A stretch of 42,993 nt of DNA from Nesterenkonia massiliensis (lineage in GTDB: Bacteria; Actinomycetota; Actinomycetes; Actinomycetales; Micrococcaceae), in NCBI RefSeq assembly GCF_000455245.1, contig NZ_HG005165.1, positions 246,558 to 289,550 of the forward strand, in the 5' to 3' direction. Position 1 is the stretch's first letter; each line of letters begins with the position of its first letter. The notes below the pieces were generated by a model. That model did no database searches. It saw only the letters and a program-made list of their open reading frames with translations, and was not told the DNA's origin. The position numbers and the translations under genes are program-made. Shown one piece after another: positions 7,907 through 17,947 of this stretch.

Positions 7907-9442
7907 TCAGCCCCGGGACTCGACCTCAGCGCGGAAGCGCGCCAGTCGGGCCAGTGACGACCTACGGCCCAGCAGCTCCATGGACTCAAACAGCGGCGGC
8001 GAGACCCGGCGTCCGGAAACGGCAGAGCGCACCGCACCGAAGGCCTTGCGCGGCTTCAGCTGAAGCCCTTCAATCAGGGCCTCACGCAGGGCTTCCTCAA
8101 TTGCCTCGGTGCTCCAGGAGCCCTCATCGATGGCCTCCAGAGCAGAGACGGAAGCATCGAGGGTCTCCAGCACCTGATCCCCCAAGCCGCTGAAGGCCTT
8201 CTCCTCGATCTGAAGGTCCTCATCTGCCACGAAGAGGAACGCCATCATGTCCGCACCCTCATCCAGCAGCGCAATCCGCTCCTGAACCAAGGGAGCTGCG
8301 CCGTCGAGCAGGAACGCCTCACGCTCGGTGAGCTCTGCGCCCACCAAATCTCGGGCCTGCAGATACGGCACCATACGGTCGCGGAAATCCTCCCGCTCCA
8401 GGCGGCGGATATGCGTGCCGTTGATGGCTTCAGCCTTCTTGGTGTCAAAGCGCGCAGGGTTGCCCAGCACATCGGCGACGTCGAAATTCTCCACCAGTTC
8501 CTCCACGGTGAAGATGTCCTCATCAGCCGAGAGCGACCATCCCAGCAGCGCCAGGTAGTTCAGCAGACCCTCCCGGATGAACCCGCGGTCCCTGTGGTGG
8601 AAGAGGTTGGACTCCGGGTCGCGCTTGGAGAGTTTCTTATTCCCCTCCCCCATCACGTAAGGCAGATGCCCGAAGGCCGGCATGTACTTGGCCACACCGA
8701 TAACGTAGAGCGCCCGGTATAGGGCAATCTGCCGCGGGGTCGAGGACAGTAGGTCCTCGCCGCGCAGCACATGAGTGATCTCCATGAGCGCGTCATCGAC
8801 GGGGTTGACCAGCGTGTAGAGCGGCTGACCGTTAGCCCGCGCCACCACAAAATCGGGGGTGGAACCTGCGCCGAAGGTGATTTCACCACGCACCAGGTCG
8901 GTGAAGGTGATGTCCTCATCGGGCATCCGGAAACGCAGCACCGGCTCACGACCTTCGGCACGGAAGGCCTCGATCTGCTCAGCGCTGAGGTCGCGGTCAT
9001 AACCGTCATAGCCGAGCTTGGGGTCACGGCCAGCGGCCCTGTGACGTGCCTCGATCTCTTCCGGAGTGGAGTAGGACTCGTAGATGAATCCGGCGTCCTT
9101 CAGCTTCGCCAGTACATCCTGATAGATCTCACCGCGCTGGGACTGGCGGTAGGGCCCATGCGGACCACCGGCCTCCACGCCCTCATCCCAATCGATACCC
9201 AACCAGTTCAGGGCTTCCAGAAGCTGCTGGTATGACTCTTCGCTGTCACGCTTGGCGTCAGTGTCCTCGATGCGGAAGATCAGCTTGCCACCGGTGTGCC
9301 GGGCATAAGCCCAGTTGAACAGTGCAGTGCGGATCAGTCCCACATGCGGGGTGCCTGTGGGTGAGGGGCAGAAACGCACACGGACTTCAGTCGCGGCGTC
9401 GACGGCGGGGATGTCCTTGGGGGGAGCAACGGGAGTGCTCAT
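7907..9442 (-). CDS. gltX: glutamate-tRNA ligase
   Basis: GltX charges tRNA-Glu and, where Gln-tRNA synthetase is absent, often tRNA-Gln as well. The class Ic signatures are plain: the HIGH-type motif in [13 protein letters not shown] near the N-terminus and the KMSKS-type [10 protein letters not shown] in the middle, followed by the helical anticodon-binding region. The ATG at 9442 gives 511 residues, normal for the family. A GTG at 9484 would add 14 low-complexity residues, and no better ribosome site supports it. It lies 72 bases downstream of the FAH-family gene and directly upstream of its substrate tRNA genes (tRNA-Gln, then two tRNA-Glu). Confidence 0.96.
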   Translation of the reverse strand: MSTPVAPPKDIPAVDAATEVRVRFCPSPTGTPHVGLIRTALFNWAYARHTGGKLIFRIEDTDAKRDSEESYQQLLEALNWLGIDWDEGVEAGGPHGPYRQSQRGEIYQDVLAKLKDAGFIYESYSTPEEIEARHRAAGRDPKLGYDGYDRDLSAEQIEAFRAEGREPVLRFRMPDEDITFTDLVRGEITFGAGSTPDFVVARANGQPLYTLVNPVDDALMEITHVLRGEDLLSSTPRQIALYRALYVIGVAKYMPAFGHLPYVMGEGNKKLSKRDPESNLFHHRDRGFIREGLLNYLALLGWSLSADEDIFTVEELVENFDVADVLGNPARFDTKKAEAINGTHIRRLEREDFRDRMVPYLQARDLVGAELTEREAFLLDGAAPLVQERIALLDEGADMMAFLFVADEDLQIEEKAFSGLGDQVLETLDASVSALEAIDEGSWSTEAIEEALREALIEGLQLKPRKAFGAVRSAVSGRRVSPPLFESMELLGRRSSLARLARFRAEVESRG

Positions 9443-9514
9443 AGGGGGTTGTCTACTCCTGGTGGTGGATGGGGTGGCTTCCACATTCGCGCGGAAGCGG
9501 ATAACGACGACGCC

Positions 9515-10288
9515 TCAGCGCCTGAAGAAGTTGGTCAGAGTTCCGATGCCCTCAACCTCGGCTTCAAAACGGTCACCGTCGGAGAGCAGGCCTACGCCCG
9601 CCGGGGTGCCGGTGAGGATGACATCTCCGGGCAGCAGGGTAAAGGCCTGGGAGATATAGGAGACCAGTTCCCGCACACCGAAGACCATATCTGCGGTGGT
9701 GCCGTCCTGGACGGTCGAACCGTTGAGTCGACCGGTGACGCGCAGGTCATCGGTATCCAGTTCAGTCTCGATCCAGGGCCCCAGCGGGGAAGAACCGTCG
9801 AAGCCCTTGGCGCGGGCCCACTGGTTATCAGTGCGCTGAGCGTCCCGTGCGGTGACGTCATTGCTGACGGTGTAGCCGAAGATCACCTCGTCCACGCGCT
9901 CAATCGGCACGTCCTTGCAGATACGTCCAATGACTACGGCCAGCTCTGCCTCGTAGCTGACCTCTTCAGAGAAGGAAGGCAGCGTGACCGGCTCCTGGGG
10001 TCCCACCACAGCAGTGTTGGGGATGAGGAACAGCAGCGGGGAGGTGGGCAGCTCATTGCCCATCTCCTTGGCGTGATCTGCGTAGTTTCGACCCACGCCT
10101 ACGATCTTGGAACGGGGAATGATCGGCGCCACCAAGCGCACATCCTCGAGCTTATGGGTCTGTCCGGACTGCTGAATGCCCTGGTAGAAGGGGTCTCCGA
10201 TGAGCTGGGTGAGGGTCTCCTCCCCCGGCTCTCCACTGAGGATTCCATAGGCGGGTTCGGCGTCGGTGACAAATCGTGCAATGCGCAT
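9515..10288 (-). CDS. fumarylacetoacetate hydrolase family protein
   Basis: This 257-residue protein has the FAH-fold core: VGRNYADHAKEMGNELP (substrate-side Lys/His region), YEAELAVVIGR (metal-binding Glu pair), then NDVTARDAQRTDNQWARAKG and FDGSSPLGPW. It ends with LLPGDVILTGTPAGVG. Family members hydrolyse or decarboxylate 2-oxo acids such as acylpyruvates, oxaloacetate and catechol-pathway products. The exact substrate cannot be read from sequence. The ATG at 10288 starts MRIARFVTD, the usual start of short single-domain members. It sits between ilvE and gltX on the same strand, probably in a shared transcript. Its context gives no specific pathway; oxaloacetate-type housekeeping is as likely as aromatic degradation. 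Confidence 0.9.
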   Translation of the reverse strand: MRIARFVTDAEPAYGILSGEPGEETLTQLIGDPFYQGIQQSGQTHKLEDVRLVAPIIPRSKIVGVGRNYADHAKEMGNELPTSPLLFLIPNTAVVGPQEPVTLPSFSEEVSYEAELAVVIGRICKDVPIERVDEVIFGYTVSNDVTARDAQRTDNQWARAKGFDGSSPLGPWIETELDTDDLRVTGRLNGSTVQDGTTADMVFGVRELVSYISQAFTLLPGDVILTGTPAGVGLLSDGDRFEAEVEGIGTLTNFFRR

Positions 10289-10303
10289 GCCACCAGCCTA
10301 ACT

Positions 10304-10350
10304 GAGCGCACTGGCCTCGTTGAGCGCACCAGCCTCACCGAGTACGCACC
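10304..10350. repeat. imperfect 18-base tandem repeat between ilvE and the FAH gene
   Basis: GAGCGCACTGGCCTCGTT (10304-10321) is followed directly by GAGCGCACCAGCCTCACC (10322-10339) and by a third, weaker unit starting GAGTACGCACC. It fills most of the 83-base gap and holds no gene. Confidence 0.5.
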
Positions 10351-10371
10351 GGTGGAGCTTCTGTCCCAGAG

Positions 10372-11445
10372 TCAGGCCAGCTTGTGCAGCCAGCCGTGCC
10401 GGTCCTCCACCTTGCCGGTCTGGATACCCAGCAGTTCCTCGCGCAGCGCGAGGGTAGTGGAGAAATCACCGGTCATGGTGATGGTCTGGTCACCGTCCAG
10501 CAGCTCGCCGATGGGCGTGACCACGGCAGCGGTGCCACAGGCGAAGGCTTCAACGATGGTCCCGTCGGCTGCGCCCTTGGCCCATTCTTCAAGCCCCACG
10601 CGTCGCTCCTCCACGGTCAAGCCTCGGTCCTGGGCCAACTGGATGATGGAGGAGCGGGTCACGCCCTCCAGGATGGTGCCGGTCAGCTCGGGGGTGAGCA
10701 GGCGTCCGTCGTTGGTGACCAGGAAGACATTCATGCCGCCGAGCTCTTCAATGGCGTTCTCGTGCAGCGGGTCCAGGAACAGCACCTGCTGGCAGCCCTT
10801 CTGCGCGGCCTGGGCCTGCGCGGCAAGGGAGCCGGCGTAGTTGCCGCCGGTCTTCGCTGCGCCGGTGCCACCGGGTGCAGCGCGCACATAGTCGCGCGAG
10901 ACCCAGATCTTCACGGGCTTGAGCTCTCCGCCGAAGAAGTTACCGGCAGGCGAGGCAATCACCCGGTAGGTCACCGTCTGCGAGGGTCGCACACCCAAGA
11001 ATGCCTCGGTGCCGAACATGAAGGGGCGCAGGTACAGGGCCTCACCGTCGCCGGCGGGAACCCATGCTTTGTCCTTGGCCACCAGCACCTCGAGGGACTG
11101 TACGAACACTTCTTCGTCGATCTCCGGCAGCGCCATCCGGCGTGCTGAGGCGTTCATTCGGGCCGCGTTGGCAAAGGGGCGGAAGGTGTACACGCTGCCA
11201 TCGGGGTGCAGGTAGGCCTTCATGCCTTCGAAGATCTCCGAGGCGTAGTGCAGAACCGAGGCTGCGGGGTCCAGGGTGATGGGACCGTAGGGCTCAATGC
11301 GGGCATCCTGCCATCCGGCGTCGGCACTCCAGTCCACCACAGTGGTGTGATCGGTGAAGTTCGTGCCGAACCCGGGGTTCTGCAGAATCTCTGCGATCCG
11401 CTCGCCGCTGGTGGGATTCGGGTGCTCGGTAACCTCGAACTTCAT
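10372..11445 (-). CDS. ilvE: branched-chain amino acid aminotransferase
   Basis: IlvE is a PLP fold-type IV enzyme that transfers the amino group between glutamate and the 2-oxo acids of leucine, isoleucine and valine. The PLP lysine lies in AAKTGGNYAGSL, followed by QKGCQQVLFLDP and the ELGGMNVFLV segment. FACGTAAVVTPIG near the C-terminus is also typical. I chose the ATG at 11445 (MKFEVTEHPNP), with an AAAGGCAGG ribosome site. It gives 357 residues, the usual length for the actinobacterial form; the open frame runs 59 codons further upstream without conserved sequence. It lies 86 bases downstream of leuB, so the gap could carry its own promoter. Confidence 0.95.
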   Translation of the reverse strand: MKFEVTEHPNPTSGERIAEILQNPGFGTNFTDHTTVVDWSADAGWQDARIEPYGPITLDPAASVLHYASEIFEGMKAYLHPDGSVYTFRPFANAARMNASARRMALPEIDEEVFVQSLEVLVAKDKAWVPAGDGEALYLRPFMFGTEAFLGVRPSQTVTYRVIASPAGNFFGGELKPVKIWVSRDYVRAAPGGTGAAKTGGNYAGSLAAQAQAAQKGCQQVLFLDPLHENAIEELGGMNVFLVTNDGRLLTPELTGTILEGVTRSSIIQLAQDRGLTVEERRVGLEEWAKGAADGTIVEAFACGTAAVVTPIGELLDGDQTITMTGDFSTTLALREELLGIQTGKVEDRHGWLHKLA

Positions 11446-11471
11446 GGGTGCCTGCCTTTCAGCATGTGCCT

Positions 11472-11499
11472 GGTGTACCCGTGCTGGTACATAGGTCAA
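11472..11499 (-). promoter_or_regulatory. weak promoter candidate before ilvE
   Basis: TTGACC (11494-11499), a 16-base gap and TACACC (11472-11477) lie about 27 bases before the ilvE start. The -35 is good and the -10 is poor. Confidence 0.28.
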
Positions 11500-11531
11500 A
11501 GGGCTGTGATCAGCCCCCACTTTACCGCCGT

Positions 11532-12641
11532 CTAGGAGCCTGCGACGACGCGGCGCAGTTGCAGGACGTAGGCATCGCCACGCTGCGCGGTACTTAAGGA
11601 TCCGCTGGCCTCGGCAGCCCACTGGCTGAGCTGGACGTGAACGGCCTGCTCGATCTGTTCTGCGGCGGTGCTCAGGCCCAGATGGTCAAGCATCAGCGCT
11701 GCGGAGAGGATTGCCGCCGTCGGATCAGCGATGCCCTGACCGGCAATATCCGGAGCGGATCCGTGTACTGGCTCGAACATGGAGGGCGCATCACCGGTGG
11801 CGTTGATGGAACCGGAGGCAGCCAGGCCGATCCCTCCGGTGACCGCGCCGGCCAGGTCGGTGAGGATATCGCCGAAGAGGTTGTCAGTGACAATCACATC
11901 GAAACGTCCGGGATGAGTCACCATATGGATGGTGGCGGCATCAACATGCATATAGTCCCAGGTCACATCTGGGTATGAGGGTGCTGCCTGTTCCACTGCA
12001 CGGCGCCACAGGTCACCAGCGTGGACCAGCACATTGTGCTTATGCACCAGGGTCAGCTTCTTGGACCGGCCCTGAGCGCGCACAAAGGCGTCCTCCACTA
12101 CACGCTGTACGCCGTAGGCGGTGTTCAGCGAGACTTCGGTGGCGATTTCCTGACTCGTTCCCTTGCGAATACTGCCGCCGTTGCCCACATAGGGACCCTC
12201 GGTGCCTTCGCGCACCACCACGAAGTCAATCGGAGCATCAGTAGCCAGCGGAGTCTGCACTCCCGGGTAGGTGCGGGCCGGGCGCAGGTTGACGCAGTGG
12301 TCGAGACTGAAGCGCAGTTTGAGCAGCAGTTCGCGCTCGATGAGGCCGCTGGGCACCCGGGTGTCCTGCGGATCCGCACCGACGGCGCCGAAGAGGATCG
12401 CGTCATGCCCACGCAGCTGCTGCAGGGTTTCCTCAGACAGGGTCTCCCCGGTGGCAAGCCAGTGCTGCACTCCCAGGGGGTATTCGGTGTAGGCGACCGT
12501 GGCTCCTGAAGCCTCCGCAGCGACGTCCAGCACCTTCCTGGCCTCGGTGATCACCTCGGGACCGATACCGTCTCCCGGGATCACCGCGATCTCCAGATGC
12601 TGGGCTGCCTGCTCTGCCGCTGAAACGCTCTGCTCTGTCAT
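11532..12641 (-). CDS. leuB: 3-isopropylmalate dehydrogenase
   Basis: LeuB oxidises and decarboxylates 3-isopropylmalate to 2-oxoisocaproate with NAD in leucine synthesis. The family marks are [13 protein letters not shown] at the start, [15 protein letters not shown] (substrate loop), the metal-binding [20 protein letters not shown], and the NAD-site stretch [20 protein letters not shown]. The ATG at 12641 ([11 protein letters not shown]) is my choice, giving 369 residues. The ribosome site is weak, and a frame open to 12701 adds 20 unconserved residues. leuA, leuC and leuD are not in this window. It lies 156 bases downstream of metG and 86 bases upstream of ilvE. Confidence 0.95.
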   Translation of the reverse strand: MTEQSVSAAEQAAQHLEIAVIPGDGIGPEVITEARKVLDVAAEASGATVAYTEYPLGVQHWLATGETLSEETLQQLRGHDAILFGAVGADPQDTRVPSGLIERELLLKLRFSLDHCVNLRPARTYPGVQTPLATDAPIDFVVVREGTEGPYVGNGGSIRKGTSQEIATEVSLNTAYGVQRVVEDAFVRAQGRSKKLTLVHKHNVLVHAGDLWRRAVEQAAPSYPDVTWDYMHVDAATIHMVTHPGRFDVIVTDNLFGDILTDLAGAVTGGIGLAASGSINATGDAPSMFEPVHGSAPDIAGQGIADPTAAILSAALMLDHLGLSTAAEQIEQAVHVQLSQWAAEASGSLSTAQRGDAYVLQLRRVVAGS

Positions 12642-12797
12642 GGAACTCACAGTAGTGAGCACTTCCCGGTACGACGACGGCGCCCCCGCAGTTCTCAGCA
12701 TCTGGAACCTTCATGATGCTTCGAGAGCTGCGTGGGGCGCCGTCGTGCTCGCCGCCAGAGGCTGCGCGCGCTAGCTGAGAGCTGGCACGCTGGCGGA

Positions 12798-14408
12798 TCA
12801 CACCGTCTCCGGCTCCTCATGCCGCGGGAAGATCGGCTGCGGTTTCTCTAGCGCGCTTCCCGGCTCAAGCGCCTGGTCGAAGGCCGAAAAGCTGCGCGGA
12901 CCCTCGCCGGAGGCGTTGGTGCGTCCCGCATCACCGGAGGCTGGAACACCTAGAACATCCAGCAGCTTGGTGGCTGAGGTGGGCATCACCGGCTGAATGA
13001 GCAGAGCCACCTTACGGATGATCTCGGCCGTCACATACAGCACGGTCCGCATGCGTGCCTCATCGGTCTTCTTCAGCTTCCACGGTTCCTGCTCCGCGAA
13101 GTAGGCGTTAGTCTCCCCCAGTACATGCCAGGTGCGTTCCAAGGCGCGGTGGAAGTCCTGGAGCTGGTAGGCCTCCCGTGAAGTCTCCAGCAGGGCCTCC
13201 GCCTGGTCCAGGATGGCACGGTCCTCAGCGGTGTACTCACCGGGCTGCGGGATCGCGCCGTCGCAGTTCTTCACGATCATGGACAAGCTTCGCTGTGCCA
13301 GGTTCCCGAGGTTATTGGCCAGGTCAGAGTTCTTACGTCCGATCACGGCTTCGTGAGTGTAGGAGCCGTCCTGGCCGTAGGGGAATTCTCTGAGCAGGAA
13401 GAAGCGCACGGCGTCGAGGCCGTAAGTATCCACCCAGGCTGCAGGAGCCACCACATTGCCCACCGACTTGGACATCTTCTCGCCGGCATTGTGCAGGAAG
13501 CCGTGGATGATGACGCGCTTGGGCAGCGGCAATCCGGCGCTCATCAGGAACGCCGGCCAGAAAATGCAGTGGAACCGGGAGATGTCTTTGCCGATGAGAT
13601 GCAGGTCCGCGGGCCAGAACTTCTGGAAAGACTCAGAATCCACCTGGGGGTAGCCCACGCCGGTCAAATAGTTGGTCAGCGCGTCCACCCACACGTACAT
13701 CACGTGCTTGAGGTCAGTCTCACCGGCCGTGAGATCCTCCGGCACCGGCACACCCCAATCAAAAGTGGTGCGGGAGATGGAGAGGTCATTAAGACCGCCT
13801 TCGACGAAGCGGATCACTTCGTTGAAGCGACTGCGTGGGCCGGCAAAGTCGGGGTTCTGCTCGTAGAAGGCCAGCAGCTTGTCCTGGTAACTGGACAGCC
13901 GGAAGAAGTAGGACTCCTCCTCCACCCAGTGCACCGGGGTGCCGGTCTCAATGGAGTAGCGTTCCCCGTCCTCGCGAATCTCAGTCTCTGACTCGGTGTA
14001 GAAAGACTCATCGCGCACCGAGTACCAGCCGGAGTACTTATCGAGGTAGATGTCCCCGGCTTCCACCATGCGTCGCCACAGCGCCTTGGAGGCTTCGTAG
14101 TGATCGGTATCGGTGGTGCGGATGAAGCGGTCGTAGGAGATGTCCAGGACCTCGTCGTCGACCCTTTTAAAGGCAGAGGCGTTGCGCGTGGCCAGCTCAT
14201 AGGGCGTGATCCCCTGGGCCTCAGCGTTCTGCTGCATCTTCTGCCCGTGCTCATCGGTACCGGTCAGGAAGAACGTCTCGTAGCCGTCGAGGCGTTTGAA
14301 ACGCGCCATGACGTCAGCAGAGATGTACTCGTAGGCGTGACCGATATGCGGCTCTCCGTTGGGGTAGGAGATCGCGGTGGTGATGTAGTACGGGGTCTTG
14401 TCTGCCAT
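12798..14408 (-). CDS. metG: methionine-tRNA ligase
   Basis: MetG charges tRNA-Met. The N-terminus reads [20 protein letters not shown], holding the HIGH-type motif. The KMSKS loop appears as [12 protein letters not shown] near residue 300, and the anticodon-binding helices follow. At 536 residues it has no C-terminal tRNA-binding (EMAP-like) domain, so it is the short form. The connective region lacks an obvious CxxC zinc knuckle. The ATG at 14408 is the only good start; upstream purines (AAGAGAGAA) sit rather far from it. It lies 27 bases downstream of serA, an unrelated gene that probably shares the transcript. Confidence 0.96.
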   Translation of the reverse strand: MADKTPYYITTAISYPNGEPHIGHAYEYISADVMARFKRLDGYETFFLTGTDEHGQKMQQNAEAQGITPYELATRNASAFKRVDDEVLDISYDRFIRTTDTDHYEASKALWRRMVEAGDIYLDKYSGWYSVRDESFYTESETEIREDGERYSIETGTPVHWVEEESYFFRLSSYQDKLLAFYEQNPDFAGPRSRFNEVIRFVEGGLNDLSISRTTFDWGVPVPEDLTAGETDLKHVMYVWVDALTNYLTGVGYPQVDSESFQKFWPADLHLIGKDISRFHCIFWPAFLMSAGLPLPKRVIIHGFLHNAGEKMSKSVGNVVAPAAWVDTYGLDAVRFFLLREFPYGQDGSYTHEAVIGRKNSDLANNLGNLAQRSLSMIVKNCDGAIPQPGEYTAEDRAILDQAEALLETSREAYQLQDFHRALERTWHVLGETNAYFAEQEPWKLKKTDEARMRTVLYVTAEIIRKVALLIQPVMPTSATKLLDVLGVPASGDAGRTNASGEGPRSFSAFDQALEPGSALEKPQPIFPRHEEPETV

Positions 14409-14435
14409 AGCGGTGTCGTAAGTTCTCTCTTGTGG

Positions 14436-16028
14436 TCAGTCTTCGAGGTCTACTTCGGCGGCCAGGGTCGCCTGAACCTCGGCGCTGATTGACTCCAGCA
14501 CTCCGGTGGGCAGTGCAGAATCGATGGCCAGCACAGCTAGTGCGCGGCCTTCCTTGGTGTTCTGCGAGATCTGCATGCCAGCGATGTTCACACCCTCATC
14601 TCCCAGGATGCGCCCAAGAGCACCGACCACACCGGGGCGATCTGCGTATTCGAAGACCACCAGGTGATCAGTCAGCGTGATCTCCAGATCGTAACCGTTG
14701 ATGCCCACGATCTTCTCGATCTGCTTGGGGCCGGTCAATGTGCCGCGCGCCGAGAGGTTGGTGCCCGAAGAGGTGGCACCGCGCACGGTCAGCGCATTGC
14801 GGTAGTCCTCCACCTCGGTCGTGGTGGTCAGTCGGGTGGAGATGCCGCGCTGCTCAGCAAGTACCGGAGCGTTGACGTAGGAGACCGGCTCGTGCACCAC
14901 GTCGGTGAACAGACCCTTCAGCGCTGCCAGCTGCAGTGCTGAGACGTTGTGCTCGGCGATCTCTCCTGCCGCCTCAGTCTCAATATCGGTGAAGGCTTCG
15001 GTGGAGAGGGCGTTGAGCACTCGGCCGAGCTTCTCGATCAGAGGGATGCCGGGGCGCACCAGCGGATCGATGGCTCCGCCTGCCACGTTCACGGCGTCGG
15101 GGACGAGTTCACCGGCAAGCGCCAGCCGTACTGACTTTGCTACTGAGACACCGGCCTTCTCCTGGGCCTCGTGAGTGGAAGCACCCAGATGCGGGGTAAC
15201 CACCACATTCTCCCGGGCGAAGAAGGGCAGATCGGTGGAAGGCTCAGTGGAGAAGACGTCCACTGCGGCTCCGCCGATCTCTCCTGCCGCCAGGGCCTCT
15301 TCCAGCGCTTCTTCGTCGATGAGGCCACCGCGGGCCACGTTGACGACCACGGCGGTGTCCTTCATCTTGGCAAAGGCGGCCTTGCCCAGCATGCCGAGGG
15401 TCTCGGGGGTCTTGGGCATGTGGATGGTGATCACGTCAGCTTTTTCGTACAGCTCGTCCAGACTGACAAGCTGCGCACCGAGCTGGTGGGCGCGGGCTGC
15501 GGTGACGTAGGGGTCGTAGGCGAGGATCTCCATATCGAAGGCCTTCATCCGCTCGGCTACCAGTCCGCCGATGCGGCCCAGACCAATAACACCGAGGACT
15601 TTGTCCTGAAGCTCCACGCCGGTGTACTTCGAGCGCTTCCACTCCCCTGCCTTCAGCGCCTGATGCGCCGGGGAGATATTGCGAGCCAGGCCCAGGATAT
15701 GGGCGCAGGTCAGTTCTGCGGCGGAGACAATATTCGACGTCGGGGCGTTGACCACCATGACGCCAGCGGCAGTGGCCGCGGGGATGTCCACATTGTCCAG
15801 CCCGACCCCGGCACGGGCTACAACCTTCAGCTTCTTGGCGTAGGAGAGGACTTCGGCGTCGACCTGGGTGGCGGAACGGACCATCAGGGCATCGGCCTCG
15901 GCGATGTCCGCGAAGAGCCGTGGGCGGTCGGTGCCGTCGGACTGACGAATCTCGAAGTCCGGCCCGAGGGCCTCGACGGTGGCAGGTGACAGTTCTTCGG
16001 CGAGGACAACAACGGGACGAATGCTCAC
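14436..16028 (-). CDS. serA: D-3-phosphoglycerate dehydrogenase
   Basis: SerA oxidises 3-phosphoglycerate to 3-phosphohydroxypyruvate with NAD, the first step of serine synthesis. Domains in order are an N-terminal substrate domain, the NAD fold with VIGLGRIGGLVAERMKAF, catalytic regions VVNVARGGLIDEEAL (Glu side) and VTPHLGASTHEAQ (His), an intervening allosteric domain, and a C-terminal ACT domain (HLVVFEYADRPGVVGALGRI). At 530 residues it is the long type with both regulatory domains, which in mycobacteria gives serine feedback. The start is GTG at 16028, with AAGGA four bases before it. The 5' region has a strong hairpin (16071-16094). Confidence 0.96.
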   Translation of the reverse strand: MSIRPVVVLAEELSPATVEALGPDFEIRQSDGTDRPRLFADIAEADALMVRSATQVDAEVLSYAKKLKVVARAGVGLDNVDIPAATAAGVMVVNAPTSNIVSAAELTCAHILGLARNISPAHQALKAGEWKRSKYTGVELQDKVLGVIGLGRIGGLVAERMKAFDMEILAYDPYVTAARAHQLGAQLVSLDELYEKADVITIHMPKTPETLGMLGKAAFAKMKDTAVVVNVARGGLIDEEALEEALAAGEIGGAAVDVFSTEPSTDLPFFARENVVVTPHLGASTHEAQEKAGVSVAKSVRLALAGELVPDAVNVAGGAIDPLVRPGIPLIEKLGRVLNALSTEAFTDIETEAAGEIAEHNVSALQLAALKGLFTDVVHEPVSYVNAPVLAEQRGISTRLTTTTEVEDYRNALTVRGATSSGTNLSARGTLTGPKQIEKIVGINGYDLEITLTDHLVVFEYADRPGVVGALGRILGDEGVNIAGMQISQNTKEGRALAVLAIDSALPTGVLESISAEVQATLAAEVDLED

Positions 16029-16070
16029 AGGTTCCTTCTTCAGTATCGGGATGTACTGCTTAGACGGCTT

Positions 16071-16094
16071 GGGGCCGGCGCTTCGGCCGACCCC
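16071..16094 (-). promoter_or_regulatory. strong hairpin in the serA 5' region
   Basis: On the minus strand GGGGTCGGC, loop CGAAGC, then GCCGGCCCC makes a 9-bp stem with one T-G pair, 43 bases before the serA GTG. There is no T-run behind it. A TAGGAT (16098-16103) just upstream could be a -10 box without a good -35. If so, the hairpin would sit near the 5' end of the mRNA. Confidence 0.4.
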
Positions 16095-16163
16095 ACCATC
16101 CTAGAGAATTTTTCGCGTTCTTCGAGCGGCTAGCGCCCAGTGGGGACGCGTATCTCGGTGCGC

Positions 16164-16250
16164 CACGGCACGGGAGTCACAAAAGACGGTATTTCAACGC
16201 CGAAAGTGGCATACATAACGTTATTTGTGACTCCCGTATGTGCAGCCGTG
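16164..16250. repeat. long inverted repeat between ilvC and serA
   Basis: ACGGGAGTCACAAA (16170-16183) and its exact complement TTTGTGACTCCCGT (16224-16237) face each other across 40 bases. CACGGC (16164-16169) and GCCGTG (16245-16250) extend the pairing after a 7-base bulge on one side. No ORF lies inside. It could be a folded RNA in the ilvC-serA gap, a paired operator, or the remnant of a small mobile element. Confidence 0.6.
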
Positions 16251-16279
16251 CCGCTGCGGCGGGGTTTCCCCACCAGCGG
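16251..16279 (-). terminator. hairpin just after ilvC (weak terminator candidate)
   Basis: CCGCTG and GGGG pair with CCCC and CAGCGG around AAA, with a small internal loop, 8 bases after the ilvC stop. No T-run follows, so termination is uncertain. Confidence 0.35.
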
Positions 16280-16286
16280 GACTACC

Positions 16287-17327
<1,041 letters not shown>

Positions 17328-17373
17328 TCATGGTGGTTGGGTTTTTGGTCAGTAGTCTTCAAGAGTGAGGGCG

Positions 17374-17943
17374 CTAGCGCAGCGCTTTGCCGGAGAGAGC
17401 TTTCTCCGTCATGGATTTGGAGCCGCGGGAGATCGCCAGGGTTCCCGAACGTACGATCTCACGGACCCCGAAGGGCTCCAGCACGCTGAGCAGGGCGTCG
17501 AGCTTATCGGCGGCACCGGTGGCTTCAACGGTCAGTGAGTCCACCGACACATCAACGATCTTGGCCCGAAACAGCTCCACCGCCTGGGTGACCTGCAGCC
17601 GTGCTGCGGCATCAGCGCGGACCTTGATGAGCAGATGTTCACGCTGCACCGAGTTGCCCGGCTCAAGCTCAATGATCTTGATGACGTTGATGAGCTTGTT
17701 CAGCTGTTTGGTGATCTGCTCAAGCAGCGTGGTGTCGGCATCGACCACTACGGTGATCCGGCTCAGGCCTTCGATTTCGGAGGGCCCCACGGCCAGCGAG
17801 TGGATGTTGAAGGCGCGGCGGGCGAAGAGCCCCGACACCTTGGAGAGCACGCCGGGGACGTCTTCCACCAGCACCGACAGTGTGCGGCGGGAGACGGCTT
17901 CATCGGTCGCCTGGGCTTTGACGTTGTTCTTCAGAGCGCTCAT
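17374..17943 (-). CDS. ilvN: acetolactate synthase small (regulatory) subunit
   Basis: This is the regulatory partner of IlvB, giving feedback control (classically by valine) and full activity. The N-terminal ACT domain reads LSVLVEDVPGVLSKVSGLFA, then RRAFNIHSLAVGPSE. A second ACT-like domain follows with LELFRAKIVDVS-type sequence and FGVREIVRSGTLAISRG. The ATG at 17943 (MSALKNNV) gives 189 residues. Its GAGGAGG ribosome site lies inside the last codons of ilvB, whose stop begins 5 bases upstream, so the pair are tightly coupled. An in-frame start at 17961 would lie inside ilvB and lacks support. Confidence 0.95.
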   Translation of the reverse strand: MSALKNNVKAQATDEAVSRRTLSVLVEDVPGVLSKVSGLFARRAFNIHSLAVGPSEIEGLSRITVVVDADTTLLEQITKQLNKLINVIKIIELEPGNSVQREHLLIKVRADAAARLQVTQAVELFRAKIVDVSVDSLTVEATGAADKLDALLSVLEPFGVREIVRSGTLAISRGSKSMTEKALSGKALR

Positions 17944-17947
17944 GGTC

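Noticed and set aside
9449-10840. Plus-strand open frame of 463 codons over the FAH and ilvE genes
   Set aside because: It is antisense to two well-supported enzymes, and its translation has no recognisable domain.
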